Part shown: piece by piece, positions 17,638-34,341 of the stretch
How positions within the stretch are numbered: position 1 is the first letter of the stretch
Layout: every line of letters starts with the position of its first letter
Origin: Paludisphaera soli
GTDB taxonomy: Bacteria; Planctomycetota; Planctomycetia; Isosphaerales; Isosphaeraceae
Assembly (NCBI RefSeq): GCF_011064595.1
Contig: NZ_JAALJI010000014.1
Coordinates: 124,001 to 188,000, forward strand
Direction of reading: 5' to 3'
Length of the DNA stretch: 64,000 nt
The notes under the pieces: generated by a model
Told to the model about the DNA's origin: nothing
Seen by the model: only the letters and a program-made list of their open reading frames with translations
The model's database searches: none
Position numbers and translations under genes: made by a program

Positions 17638-17776
17638 CGGTTCACTCTGAGAGAGACGATCGAATCGGGATGGCGGGCGAAGGCGTCCTAGATCAGGTCG
17701 CGGGCTGGACCCGATTCAGGCCGCCGGGGAACCTTTAACGCCCCCCGACTCTCGACGCAAGGTTCATAGTCATAAG

Positions 17777-17805
17777 GTATTAAAAGAAAAGTCCAACCCT
17801 GTCAA
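17777..17805 (-). promoter_or_regulatory. strong promoter candidate for pheA
   Basis: On the minus strand a perfect TTGACA (17800-17805) is followed by TTTAAT after 15 bases (17779-17784, 5/6 to TATAAT) or TAATAC after 17 bases (17777-17782). It sits in the most AT-rich patch of the region and points at pheA, leaving a 5' leader of roughly 130 bases. Confidence 0.55.
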
Positions 17806-18147
17806 GTTATTTCCGAAGCCACCGCTGATGGATTCTAAACCGTGCTCGGACCGCCTATGATGGTGGGGGTGTGTTCGGTCTCTACTCCAGGTTCTCTGGG
17901 ACGAATGGAACGAAAGTGCCAAAACGACAGGCAGCCCCGCCGACCTCCCGAGAGACTGCCATATCGACAGCCGCACAGGCGTAGGGCGATCCCGACGCCT
18001 TCGATCAATGAAGTCATAAGTTGATTTCTGAGAGAGACTTGAGGTCGAGGGCAAGCATCATTTCGGATCTGGCACGATGCTTGCGAATCCCGGTAGTTGT
18101 GAAGAGAGAGTCGGTGCACCCCCGGACGAACGGCCGTGGGCCGGCGA

Positions 18148-18160
18148 TTCCGATTCGGAA
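18148..18160. repeat. short perfect palindrome in the dnaK leader
   Basis: TTCCG-ATT-CGGAA has 5-bp arms and lies about 95 bases before the dnaK start. It could be an operator half-site pair or chance. No matching copy was noticed at other genes in the window. Confidence 0.25.
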
Positions 18161-18253
18161 CGCGTCCATCGTTCCTGGTCTGATCGCTTCGCACGTCACT
18201 GTGACGCGCGGGTTTCCTCGTCACCGCTCGGCGCGAGATAAAGGAGATGGGAC

Positions 18254-20176
<1,923 letters not shown>

Positions 20177-20211
20177 CCTGCGGGGCGCCATAGCCCGAGC
20201 CCAACGAGAGC

Positions 20212-20247
20212 GGGACGGGACCCCGATCGCATCGCGGGCCCCGTCCC
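20212..20247 (+). terminator. rho-independent terminator candidate after dnaK
   Basis: GGGACGGGACCC (20212-20223) pairs with GGGCCCCGTCCC (20236-20247) at 11 of 12 positions, and the right arm runs straight into TTCTTC. The position, 36 bases past the dnaK stop, suits a terminator that separates dnaK from clpB. Confidence 0.55.
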
Positions 20248-20412
20248 TTCTTCACGCGCGGAAGGCCCCCGCCCGCCGACGAACCTCGTCTCGCCAACAC
20301 GCGTAGAAATGTGCACATACTCCGATAGATCGCATCGTGACGGCCCCGCGGCGGTGAGGCGTCTTCCGGCGGGCTCCAGCTCGACGCGACACCCGAAAGG
20401 CGGACACATCCC

Positions 20413-23049
<2,637 letters not shown>

Positions 23050-23060
23050 CGGTCGATCAA

Positions 23061-23092
23061 GGCGGCCCGCGTCGAACGCGGCGGGGGCCGCC
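23061..23092 (+). terminator. hairpin after clpB
   Basis: GGCGGCCC (23061-23068) pairs with GGGCCGCC (23085-23092) around an inner GCG/CGC stem with a TCGAA loop. It begins 12 bases after the clpB stop. No T run follows. Confidence 0.45.
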
Positions 23093-23131
23093 ACGCCTCG
23101 TCCCCGCCCTGCCCCGGCCCGTGCCGAGGGT

Positions 23132-23160
23132 TTCGCCGCCTCGGGGTCCCTGGGTATAGT
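23132..23160 (+). promoter_or_regulatory. promoter candidate for the first DUF1549 pair
   Basis: TTCGCC (23132-23137), 17 bases, then TATAGT (23155-23160, 5/6 to TATAAT). Transcription would begin near 23167, which rules out an in-frame GTG at 23159 as a start and supports the TTG at 23243. Confidence 0.42.
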
Positions 23161-23242
23161 GGGAGATGTCGATCCTGCCTCGCCCAGGACCCCGCGTCGT
23201 GCTACCGCATCCCGCACCAGCCTCGCTCCGGAGGGCTCGACC

Positions 23243-26200
23243 TTGCGTCCCAGCCTCTCTTCCGGCCTTGCCGCCGCTTGCCTCCTGCTCGCAGCGAACC
23301 TGCCCGCCCCCGCATTCGCGAAGGATCGGATCGAGTTCAACCGCGACGTCCGCCCGATCCTCTCGGAGAACTGCTACGCCTGCCACGGCCCGGACAAGAG
23401 CCAGCGCAAGGCCAAGCTGAGGCTCGACGAGCGAGAGGCGGCGACCCAGCACGGGGCCATCCTGCCGGGCAACCCCGACGACAGCGAGTTGGTCCTCCGG
23501 ATTCTCAGCGAGGACGACGACGTCATGCCGCCGGCCGAGGCCCACAAGACGCTCTCGGCCGAGCAGAAGCAGACGCTCCAGGACTGGATCGCCCAGGGCG
23601 CCGAGTATCAGGCCCACTGGGCTTACGTCCCACCCGTCAGGCATGCGACACCGGAAGTCCGTCGCGGGGATTGGGTCCGCAACCCGATCGACGCATTCCT
23701 GCTCGCCACGCTCGAATCCCGGAATGTCGAGCCCTCGCCCGAAGCTCCCCGAAACCGACTGATCCGTCGAGTGTCGCTCGATCTCATCGGACTTCCGCCG
23801 ACCCCCGACGAGGTGCGAGCGTTCGAAGAGGATCCCGATCCGAAGGCTTACGAGAGGCTCGTCGAACGTCTGCTTGACTCGCCCCATTACGGCGAACGGA
23901 TGGCCGTGGCCTGGCTGGACCTCGCCCGGTTCGCGGACACGGTCGGCTACCACGGCGACCAGGGTCAGCGGGTCTTCCCGTATCGCGACTACGTCGTCGA
24001 CTCGTTCAACCGCAACAAGCCGTTCGACGCCTTCACCACCGAACAGCTCGCTGGCGACCTGCTGCCCGACCCCACTCCCGAGCAACTCGTCGCGACGGGA
24101 TTCAATCGCCTCAACATGATGACCCGCGAGGGGGGGGCCCAGCCGGAGGAGTACCTGGCGAAATACGCCGCCGACCGCGTGCGGACGGTCGGCCAGACAT
24201 TCCTCGGCTCCACCTTCGGCTGTGCCGAGTGTCATGACCACAAGTATGACCCGATCACCCAGCGCGATTTCTACACCATGTCGGCGTTCTTCGCCGACGT
24301 GAAACAATGGGGCGTCTACAACGATTACGACTACACGCCCAACCCCGAGCTGAAGGGCTGGAGCAACGACCACCCCTTCCCGCCCGAGATCGAGGTCCAG
24401 AGCCCTTATCTCAAGGCCCGCCGGGCGCAACTCGTCGAGCGGTTGCGGGAGGTCGCCGGCCGCCCGGCCGATGTGAAAGACCTCGACGCCTGGCTCGACG
24501 CGACGCGGGCCTTCGTGACATCCTCGGAATCCGGCTGGCTCGCGATGAAGCCGACGGGGGATCAGGGCTCGATCCTCGCCGATGAGAGCTTGCTCGTGAA
24601 AACCGCCGCCCAGGCCGACACCAAAACCCGAAACTCCACCGCCGCGATGCATTTCGTGACCGGGGGCGAGCCGCGATGGGTCGCCCGAATCCGCGTGGAG
24701 ATGCTCCCGCCGGAGCAGGGGGGACGGATCGTCCGCGACGGGGCCGAGGTTGCGTCCGTCGCACTCACTGCGACCCTGAATGCCGGGGAGGGCAAGCCCG
24801 GACCCGCGCTGAAGTTCCACTTCGCCGACGCCGACTTCAAGTCGCCTCGCTACTTCAACGGCGACGAGGTCCCGGGCGTGCTCGCAGGCTGGCGGACCTC
24901 GAAAGAGCACGTCGAGAGCCCGCAGACGGCCGTCTGGTCCCTCGATCCGCCCATCCAGCTCAAGGAGGGCGAGTCGCTCGGGGTCGCGATCAAGAGCCCG
25001 GAAGCCGTCCGCCTCCGCGTTTCCGTCAGCCCCTTCGGCCTGCCGGAAGACGGCGATCCGCTCGGCGGGCTGGACGGCGACGATCGAGCGGCGATCCTGT
25101 CCGCAGAGCCGGATCGGACCCCCGAGCAATCCGCGCGAGTCCGACGGCTGTTCCACCTGGGGACGGCCGCCGACGCCGAGGTGTGGAGCCGGTCGAAGTC
25201 GCTCGCCACGGAGATCCAGGCGTGTCGCGACGGCAGGGCCACCAGCCTCGTAACGCGATCCGCGCCCCCGATGGAGACCCGCGTGCTGCCTAGGGGCGAC
25301 TGGCAGAATCGAACGGGCGAGGTCGTCGAGCCCGAGGTCCCGGGCTTCCTGCCGCACGACTCCGTGGCGACCGGCCGTCGATTGACGCGGCTCGACCTGG
25401 GGCGCTGGATCACCGCCCCCGAGAACCCGCTTACGGCCCGAGTCTTCGTGAACCGGCTCTGGAAGCAGATCTTCGGGGTCGGCCTCAGCAGCGTGATGGA
25501 GGACGTCGGCGGCCAGGGAGAATGGCCCGTGCATCCCGAACTTCTCGACTGGCTGGCGGTCGAGTTCCGGGAATCGGGCTGGGACGTCAAGCGGATGGTG
25601 AGGCTGATGGTCACGTCGTCCGCCTATCGCCAGGACTCGCGGTCCCGCCCCGAGTTGAAGGACCTGGACCCCGGGAATCGGTGGGTCGCGTTTCTCTCGC
25701 CACGACGCCTGGAGGCCGAGTTCGTCCGCGACAACCTCCTCGCCGTCGCAGGCCTGCTGAACCCGGACGTCGGCGGGCCGAGCGCGTTCCCCTATCAGCC
25801 CGCCGGCTATTACGCCAACATCCAGTTCCCGAATCGCGACTACATCGCCAGCGAAGGCGACCTCCAGTACCGGCGCGGCCTCTATTCGCACTGGCAGCGG
25901 ACGTTCCTCCACCCGATGCTGGCCAACTTCGACGCCCCGGCGCGCGAGGAATGCACGGCCTCGCGGAACTCCGCCAACACCCCCCAGCAGGCGCTCACGC
26001 TGCTCAACGACCCGACCTTCGTGGAGGGCGCCCGGGTCCTGGCCGCGAAGCTGCTCGCGGAGACCGGCTCGACGAGCGACGAGGATCGTTTGGACGGCTT
26101 GTTCAAGATCGTCCTCGCACGCCCGATCCTGCCTGCGGAACGGGTGTCGCTGCTGACGTTCCTCGCGGAGCGTCGGCGGGCCTTCCGCGAGGATCCGGCC

Positions 26201-26329
26201 GCCGCCGAGGCGTTGCTCAATGTCGGCCAGGCCCCGGCCCCCGAGGACGCCGATCCGGCCGAGGTCGCGGCCTGGGCGGCGACGTGCCGCGTCGTGCTGA
26301 ACCTCCATGAAACGATCACCAGGTATTGA
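23243..26329 (+). CDS. secreted PSCyt1-DUF1549-DUF1553 protein
   Basis: Planctomycete-type exported cytochrome-like protein of 1028 residues. From the TTG start (GGAGGG 7 bases upstream) it opens with a Sec signal ending at about PAFAKD. The PSCyt1 domain follows with FNRDVRPILSENCYACHGPD (heme motif CYACH). The DUF1549 domain has NPIDAFLLATLE, DLIGLPPTPDEV and ERMAVAWLDLARFADT, with a second heme-type motif CAECH followed by DHKYDPITQRDFY. After a variable middle part comes DUF1553 (ENPLTARVFVNRLWKQIFG to the C-terminus, with NTPQQALTLLNDP). The biochemical role is unknown. The family is usually placed in degradation or electron-transfer contexts. The DUF1501 partner begins three bases after the stop. 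Confidence 0.9.
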   Translation: MRPSLSSGLAAACLLLAANLPAPAFAKDRIEFNRDVRPILSENCYACHGPDKSQRKAKLRLDEREAATQHGAILPGNPDDSELVLRILSEDDDVMPPAEAHKTLSAEQKQTLQDWIAQGAEYQAHWAYVPPVRHATPEVRRGDWVRNPIDAFLLATLESRNVEPSPEAPRNRLIRRVSLDLIGLPPTPDEVRAFEEDPDPKAYERLVERLLDSPHYGERMAVAWLDLARFADTVGYHGDQGQRVFPYRDYVVDSFNRNKPFDAFTTEQLAGDLLPDPTPEQLVATGFNRLNMMTREGGAQPEEYLAKYAADRVRTVGQTFLGSTFGCAECHDHKYDPITQRDFYTMSAFFADVKQWGVYNDYDYTPNPELKGWSNDHPFPPEIEVQSPYLKARRAQLVERLREVAGRPADVKDLDAWLDATRAFVTSSESGWLAMKPTGDQGSILADESLLVKTAAQADTKTRNSTAAMHFVTGGEPRWVARIRVEMLPPEQGGRIVRDGAEVASVALTATLNAGEGKPGPALKFHFADADFKSPRYFNGDEVPGVLAGWRTSKEHVESPQTAVWSLDPPIQLKEGESLGVAIKSPEAVRLRVSVSPFGLPEDGDPLGGLDGDDRAAILSAEPDRTPEQSARVRRLFHLGTAADAEVWSRSKSLATEIQACRDGRATSLVTRSAPPMETRVLPRGDWQNRTGEVVEPEVPGFLPHDSVATGRRLTRLDLGRWITAPENPLTARVFVNRLWKQIFGVGLSSVMEDVGGQGEWPVHPELLDWLAVEFRESGWDVKRMVRLMVTSSAYRQDSRSRPELKDLDPGNRWVAFLSPRRLEAEFVRDNLLAVAGLLNPDVGGPSAFPYQPAGYYANIQFPNRDYIASEGDLQYRRGLYSHWQRTFLHPMLANFDAPAREECTASRNSANTPQQALTLLNDPTFVEGARVLAAKLLAETGSTSDEDRLDGLFKIVLARPILPAERVSLLTFLAERRRAFREDPAAAEALLNVGQAPAPEDADPAEVAAWAATCRVVLNLHETITRY

Positions 26330-26332
26330 ATC

Positions 26333-27802
26333 ATGAATCGCCCGATCGATCGCGACGCCTGGCGCACGGACCTCCAGCGGCGAGCCTTCCTCCGGAACTC
26401 GACCTACGGCCTGGGCTCCCTGGCCCTCGCCGGCCTCCTCGACCCCGGCCTCTTCGCGAGGCCCGCCCGCGGTGCCGAGGCCGACGCGAGCCGCCCCGAA
26501 GATCGGTGGCGCGGCGTGGTCCGGACGCCCCACTTCCCGGTGAAGGCCAAGCGGGTGATCCACCTCTGCATGGCCGGCGGCCCCTCGCAATTCGAAAGCC
26601 TGGACTACAAGCCCCGACTGCGGCAACTGGACGGCCAGCCGTTCCCGGAGTCGTTCACGAAGGGCCAGCAGCTCGCCCAGCTCCAGAACAAGACGTTGAT
26701 CGCGCGGGGCCCTTTCTGCGACTTCCGCAAGCACGGCGAATCCGGTCAGGAGATCTCCGACCTCTTCCCGCACATCGCCACGGTCGCGGACAAGATCGCG
26801 ATCGTGCGTTCGATGACCACCGAGCAGATCAACCACGACCCGGCCCACGCGTTCATGAACAGCGGCTCCATCATCAAGGGCCGCCCGAGCATGGGGTCGT
26901 GGCTCCTCTACGGCCTCGGATCGGAGACCGAGGAGCTTCCCGGCTTCGTCGTGCTCACCTCGGCCGGCGCGACCGGGCTGCAGCCGGTGTCGGCGCGGCA
27001 GTGGTCGGCCGGCTTCCTGCCCAGCAAATTCCAGGGCATCCAGTTCCAGTCGAAGGGGGACGCCGTCCATTACATCAGCAACCCCCCCGGGCTGAACGGC
27101 GACGCCCAGCGCGCCTCGATCGCCGAGATCAACCGCCTGAACGGCCTGCTCGCCGCCGATCGACTCGATCCCGAGATCCAGACCCGGATCGCGCAGTATG
27201 AGCTGGCCTCGCGGATGCAGGCGAGCGTCCCCGAGCTGACCGACTTCGGCAGCGAGCCGCGATCGACGCTCGAGATGTACGGCGTCTCGACCCCCGGCGA
27301 CGGCAGCTTCGCCTCCAACTGCCTGATGGCCCGCCGACTGGCCGAGCGCGGCGTCCGGATGATCCAGCTCTACCACCGCGCCTGGGATCACCACGGCGAC
27401 ATCGAAAGGGGTATGACGCTCGCCGCGGCCGACGTCGACCAGGCCTGCGCCGCGCTCGTCAAGGACCTCGACCAGCGCGGGATGCTGGAGGACACGCTGG
27501 TGATCTGGGGGGGCGAGTTCGGCCGGACGCCCATGGGGCAGGGGACCGGCCGCGACCACCACATCCTGAGCTTCTCGCTCTGGATGGCCGGCGGCGGGAT
27601 CAAGGGGGGCGTCACCTACGGCGGCACGGACGAACTCGGCTACAAAGCCGTCGAAGACGTGGTCCACGTCCGCGACCTGCACGCGACGATCCTGGCCCTC
27701 TGCGGGATCGACCACGCGCGCCTGGGTTACAAGTTCCAGGGCCTCGACGTCCGATTGACGGGCGTCGAGCCGGCGCGCGTGGTCCGGGAGATCCTCGCCT
27801 GA
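26333..27802 (+). CDS. DUF1501 protein, Tat-exported, sulfatase-like fold
   Basis: 489 residues. The N-terminus has a twin-arginine-like RRAFLRNSTYGLGSLALAG, so Tat export is likely. The body carries family hallmarks: HLCMAGGPSQFESLDYKP, INHDPAHAFMNSG, MIQLYHRAWDHHGD and WGGEFGRTPMGQGTGRDHH. These resemble the alkaline phosphatase/sulfatase fold but no catalytic formylglycine Cys motif is visible. Function is unknown. It begins three bases after the DUF1549 protein, so the two are almost certainly made together and may act as a periplasmic or surface complex. Confidence 0.9.
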   Translation: MNRPIDRDAWRTDLQRRAFLRNSTYGLGSLALAGLLDPGLFARPARGAEADASRPEDRWRGVVRTPHFPVKAKRVIHLCMAGGPSQFESLDYKPRLRQLDGQPFPESFTKGQQLAQLQNKTLIARGPFCDFRKHGESGQEISDLFPHIATVADKIAIVRSMTTEQINHDPAHAFMNSGSIIKGRPSMGSWLLYGLGSETEELPGFVVLTSAGATGLQPVSARQWSAGFLPSKFQGIQFQSKGDAVHYISNPPGLNGDAQRASIAEINRLNGLLAADRLDPEIQTRIAQYELASRMQASVPELTDFGSEPRSTLEMYGVSTPGDGSFASNCLMARRLAERGVRMIQLYHRAWDHHGDIERGMTLAAADVDQACAALVKDLDQRGMLEDTLVIWGGEFGRTPMGQGTGRDHHILSFSLWMAGGGIKGGVTYGGTDELGYKAVEDVVHVRDLHATILALCGIDHARLGYKFQGLDVRLTGVEPARVVREILA

Positions 27803-27808
27803 CGCGGC

Positions 27809-31168
<3,360 letters not shown>

Positions 31169-31336
31169 CGCCGAGTCTCCGTCTCTAGGGGACGCATCGA
31201 GGCGCCTGCCGGGGCCGCCCGAAGGATCGAGGCGGATTCAAGCAGATTCGATGCCGATGAACCGGGAGACGCACGCTCGCGTCCCGACCTCCGTGCCGTC
31301 GATCCCCCGAGCTGGAGCGATCGAACCTCCGGCCCT

Positions 31337-32125
31337 TTAGAGTATGCTCCGCACAAGGCCGCCGTCGACCCGGAGGGCGGCCCCATTGATCGCCGAGGCG
31401 CGCGAGCTGCACACGAACGCGACGAGGTCGGCGATCTCAGCCGGATCGATCAGCCGGGAGATCAGCGAGGTGGGGCGGTTCTCGGCCATGAATCGACGCT
31501 CGGCCTCGCTCGGGTCCAGCTCCGGGAAGAGGTCCCGGATAAACTTGTCGACCCCCTCGGTCCTGGTAGAGCCCGGCAGGACGGTGTTCACGGTCACGGC
31601 CGTGCCTTTGGTAAGCTCGGCCACGCTGCGCGAGATCGAGAGCTGCATCGTCTTGGTCGCGCTGTAGTGGGCCATCTCCGGGGCCGGGCTCACGGCCGAC
31701 TCGCTGGATACGAAGACGATCCGGCCGGTATTCCTCGCGAGCATCCCCGGAAGATAACCACGCGCCAGCCGCACGCCGCTCAGGATGTTGACCTCGAACA
31801 GCCGCCGCCAGTCGTCGTCGGTCTCGTCGAGGAAGCCGACCGCCTCGTAGATGCCGAGGTTGTTGACGAGGATGTCGACCTCCGGGAGCCTCTGCAGGAT
31901 GGCGTCACATCCTTCAGCCGTCCCGGCGTCGGCGGCCAGCAGATCCAGCTTCGCCTCGGGGACGCGCTCGCGGATCGAGCGGATCGCGCGTTCGACGTTC
32001 GCCTCCGATCGGCCGTTGATTATCACCCGGGCCCCTTCCGCGGCCAGGGCCTGCGCGATGGCAAGGCCGATTCCCCCGGAGGAGGCCGTCACCAGAGCCG
32101 ACTTGCCGGAAAGTTCGAGATCCAC
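31337..32125 (-). CDS. SDR family oxidoreductase
   Basis: Classical short-chain dehydrogenase of 262 residues. Cofactor motif TASSGGIG (about 13-20), [11 protein letters not shown] after the second strand (Arg-Ser, which leans toward NADP(H)), NNLG at about 89-92, catalytic Ser in VFVSSES, YSATK as the Tyr-x-x-x-Lys pair, and a C-terminal [12 protein letters not shown]. Substrate unknown. The family also contains 3-oxoacyl reductases and sugar dehydrogenases. The GTG start at 32125 has GGGAGA 8 bases upstream. It sits 168 bases upstream of treS on the same strand. The gap shows no clear terminator, so co-expression is possible. Confidence 0.92.
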   Translation of the reverse strand: MDLELSGKSALVTASSGGIGLAIAQALAAEGARVIINGRSEANVERAIRSIRERVPEAKLDLLAADAGTAEGCDAILQRLPEVDILVNNLGIYEAVGFLDETDDDWRRLFEVNILSGVRLARGYLPGMLARNTGRIVFVSSESAVSPAPEMAHYSATKTMQLSISRSVAELTKGTAVTVNTVLPGSTRTEGVDKFIRDLFPELDPSEAERRFMAENRPTSLISRLIDPAEIADLVAFVCSSRASAINGAALRVDGGLVRSIL

Positions 32126-32250
32126 GGCGGCGTCTCCCGGAGAATCCTCGTTCCCGCCCGTCCGAAGCCGCGCGGGGGCGTCGGTGCGCGACTCTACCCG
32201 GTCCTCCCGCGCGGATCCAGCGGGTATGCTCCGACTGGAGGAAGAACGCG

Positions 32251-32845
32251 ATGGAGAGGCGATTGGAGATCTCCAGATTCTCGATGACGAAGATGCGATC
32301 GCTGCTGGGATCCGGCGATCGGGCGGCCATCGAGCGCATCGATCGACCGCTGGAGATCAACTCCTACGAATGGCCCGCGAACCGACTCCATGCGAGGCGG
32401 GTTCTGGAAGCCGCGATCCTGCACGGCGTCCCCTTTCCCGCCGTGGGGATGGAGACCGTGGTGCATTTCCAGGTGGCGGTCGCCCTGGCCCTGGACGATC
32501 AGGACCATTTCTGGACCGAGGCCGCTTACCACACAGCCGATCGGTTCGAGTTCGAGCTACGGCGGATGGCTCGCCGGCATGCAGGCGTCCGGACGCGAAG
32601 GATCCTCAACGGTATCGCCCGGGGACTGCCCCTGTTCGGCCTGGGCACGATCGAGGGGGGGGCCGGTCTACGCGGCCGTGCGCCGGGACAGGCTCCTCGC
32701 GCACCGGCCGGGGCTGGAAGAGCTTCGCGATCGCATCATCGCAGGTGAAGGCCGGGACGCGGAGGCGACCTTCGCGTCCGGGTTCTGCGGCTGGATCGGC
32801 GAGATCGTCGACGCGGGCCTCGATCTCTGGTGCACGGCGCGATGA
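32251..32845 (+). pseudogene. unknown small protein gene broken by a +1 frameshift in an 8-G run
   Basis: Translation from ATG 32251 (GGAGGAA 7 bases upstream) gives a sensible protein up to GLGTIEGG, then turns into Arg/Ala/Pro-rich nonsense and stops at 32748. The next frame, entered right after the G run, continues sensibly as PVYAAVRRDRLLAHRPG through SGFCGWIGEIVDAG to a stop at 32845. The run at 32655-32662 has eight Gs. Seven would restore one 197-residue protein. It could be a sequencing error, a recent mutation or programmed slippage. The N-terminal [20 protein letters not shown] loosely recalls the DUF7691-type family, but I am not sure. Function unknown. Confidence 0.7.
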
Positions 32846-32855
32846 CCCGGCCTTG

Positions 32856-34325
32856 TCAGCCCCGGATCACGTCCTTGACGACTTCGCCGGCCACGTCGGT
32901 GAGCCGGAAGTAACGGCCCTGGAACTTGTAAGTCAGCCGCTCGTGATCGATGCCCAGCAGCGCCAGGACGGTCGCGTGGAAGTCGTGGACGTGGACGGGA
33001 TCGGCTACGACGTTGTAGCCGAATTCGTCGGTCTCGCCGAACGTGAAGCCCGGCTTCACGCCGCCGCCGGCCGCCCAGGCGGTGAAGCAGCGCGGGTGGT
33101 GGTCGCGGCCGTAGTCGGTGGGCGTGAGCTTACCCTGGCTGTAGTTCGTGCGGCCGAACTCGCCGCCCCAGAGGACGAGGGTGTCGTCGAGCATCCCGCG
33201 CTGCTTGAGGTCCTGGATCAGGGCCGCGCAGCCCTGGTCGGTCTCTTTGGTAAGCTGTCGGATCCCGGCCGGGAGGCCGCCGTGGTGGTCCCATCCGGGA
33301 TGATAGAGCTGGATGAAGCGGACGCCCCTCTCGGCGAGTCGGCGGGCGAGCAGGCAGTTGGCCGCGAAGCTACCCGGCTTGCGGGCGTCGGGACCGTAAA
33401 GGTCGTAGATATGTTCCGGCTCGCTCGCGACGCCCGCCGCCTCCGGCACCGAGGTCTGCATCCGGTAGGCCATCTCGTACTGCGCGATCCGCGCGGCGAC
33501 GGCCGGGTCCAGGTTCGCCTCGTACTCCTTCCGGTGCAACTCCCCCAGGCGGTCGAGCATCTTGCGACGGCTCGCGGCGCCCGTGCCGGGCGGATTTTCC
33601 AAGTAGAGCACCGGCTCCGCGCCCGATCGGAACTGGACCCCCTGGTGAATCGACGGCAGGAACCCGTTGCCCCAGAGCCGCGAGTAGAGCGGCTGGTCGA
33701 CGGGACGGCGGCTGATCAGCACGGTGAACGTCGGCAGGTTCTCATTCATCGATCCCAGGCCGTAGCTCAGCCAGGCGCCCATCGACGGCCGCCCGGCGAT
33801 CTGCGAGCCGGTCTGGAAGAACGTGATCGCCGGGTCGTGATTGATCGCCTCGGTGTGCAGCGAGCGGATGAAGCAGAGGTCGTCGGCCACCCGGGCCGTG
33901 TGCGGCAGGAGGTCGCTGATCCAGGCCCCCGAGTCGCCATGCCTGCTGAAGCCGAACAGCGAGCCGGCCAGGGGCAGCGCCGCCTGATTCGAGGACATGC
34001 CCGTCAGGCGCTGGCCCTGTCGCACCGAGTCCGGCAGGTCCCGGCCGTTCATCTTGTTGAGCAGCGGCTTGTAGTCGAACAGGTCGAGCTGCGACGGTCC
34101 GCCGCTCATGAACAGGTAGATGACCCGTTTCGCCTTCGGGGCGAAATGCGGCCCTCCCAGGGCTCCCCGAGCGGCCTCGGGCGACGCGGCCGGCGATGGA
34201 TCGGCCGCCCCACCCATCAGGGTGGCGAGGGCCGCGCCGCCGAGCCCCAGGCTGGTCCGCGAGAAGAAATGGCGACGGGTGCCGAACAGGCGGGGGTCGT
34301 CGCCGATTTCGCGAGGTTGGGACAT
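32856..34325 (-). CDS. DUF1501 protein, Tat-exported (second copy)
   Basis: 489 residues, the same length as the copy at 26333-27802 but clearly diverged. It opens with TRRHFFSRTSLGLGGAALATL, a twin-arginine-like signal. Family blocks are YLFMSGGPSQLDLFDYKP, INHDPAITFFQTG, FIQLYHPGWDHHG and WGGEFGRTNYSQGKLTP with GRDHHPRCF. The C-terminal blocks VHDFHATVLALLGIDHERLTYKFQGR are shared with the other copy. Function is unknown. It lies 16 bases downstream of its DUF1549 partner on the same strand, so the order cytochrome-like protein first, DUF1501 second, is conserved between the two loci. Confidence 0.9.
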   Translation of the reverse strand: MSQPREIGDDPRLFGTRRHFFSRTSLGLGGAALATLMGGAADPSPAASPEAARGALGGPHFAPKAKRVIYLFMSGGPSQLDLFDYKPLLNKMNGRDLPDSVRQGQRLTGMSSNQAALPLAGSLFGFSRHGDSGAWISDLLPHTARVADDLCFIRSLHTEAINHDPAITFFQTGSQIAGRPSMGAWLSYGLGSMNENLPTFTVLISRRPVDQPLYSRLWGNGFLPSIHQGVQFRSGAEPVLYLENPPGTGAASRRKMLDRLGELHRKEYEANLDPAVAARIAQYEMAYRMQTSVPEAAGVASEPEHIYDLYGPDARKPGSFAANCLLARRLAERGVRFIQLYHPGWDHHGGLPAGIRQLTKETDQGCAALIQDLKQRGMLDDTLVLWGGEFGRTNYSQGKLTPTDYGRDHHPRCFTAWAAGGGVKPGFTFGETDEFGYNVVADPVHVHDFHATVLALLGIDHERLTYKFQGRYFRLTDVAGEVVKDVIRG

Positions 34326-34341
34326 GGCCGGGAGGCTCCTC

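Larger units (their letters stand above)
17638..18253. other. divergent control region between pheA and dnaK
   Basis: This 616-base stretch has no credible gene. It is less GC-rich than its surroundings, most of all at 17764-17815. It holds the minus-strand promoter at 17777-17805, a 12-base direct repeat TCTGAGAGAGAC at 17646 and 18027, and a TTCCG-ATT-CGGAA palindrome at 18148-18160 in the dnaK leader. No CIRCE (HrcA) element is visible. CTTGAG (18037-18042), 12 bases, then CATCATTT vaguely resembles a heat-shock sigma-32 site but the match is too weak to call. Confidence 0.55.

Noticed and set aside
18037-18063. Sigma-32-like heat-shock promoter before dnaK
   Set aside because: CTTGAG and CATCATTT only partly match and the spacing is at the edge of the range, so not listed as a feature.
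17835-18224. Minus-strand open frame in the pheA-dnaK gap
   Set aside because: No ribosome site, no recognisable domain, and it crosses the probable dnaK leader.
23159-23242. Upstream GTG start for the first DUF1549 protein
   Set aside because: It overlaps the -10 region of the promoter candidate and would put 28 non-signal residues before the signal peptide.
23057-27715. Very long minus-strand open frame opposite the DUF1549/DUF1501 genes
   Set aside because: The plus strand has clear conserved domains. The antisense frame lacks domains and is Arg/Gly/Asp/Leu-rich, as expected for the complement of GC-rich codons.
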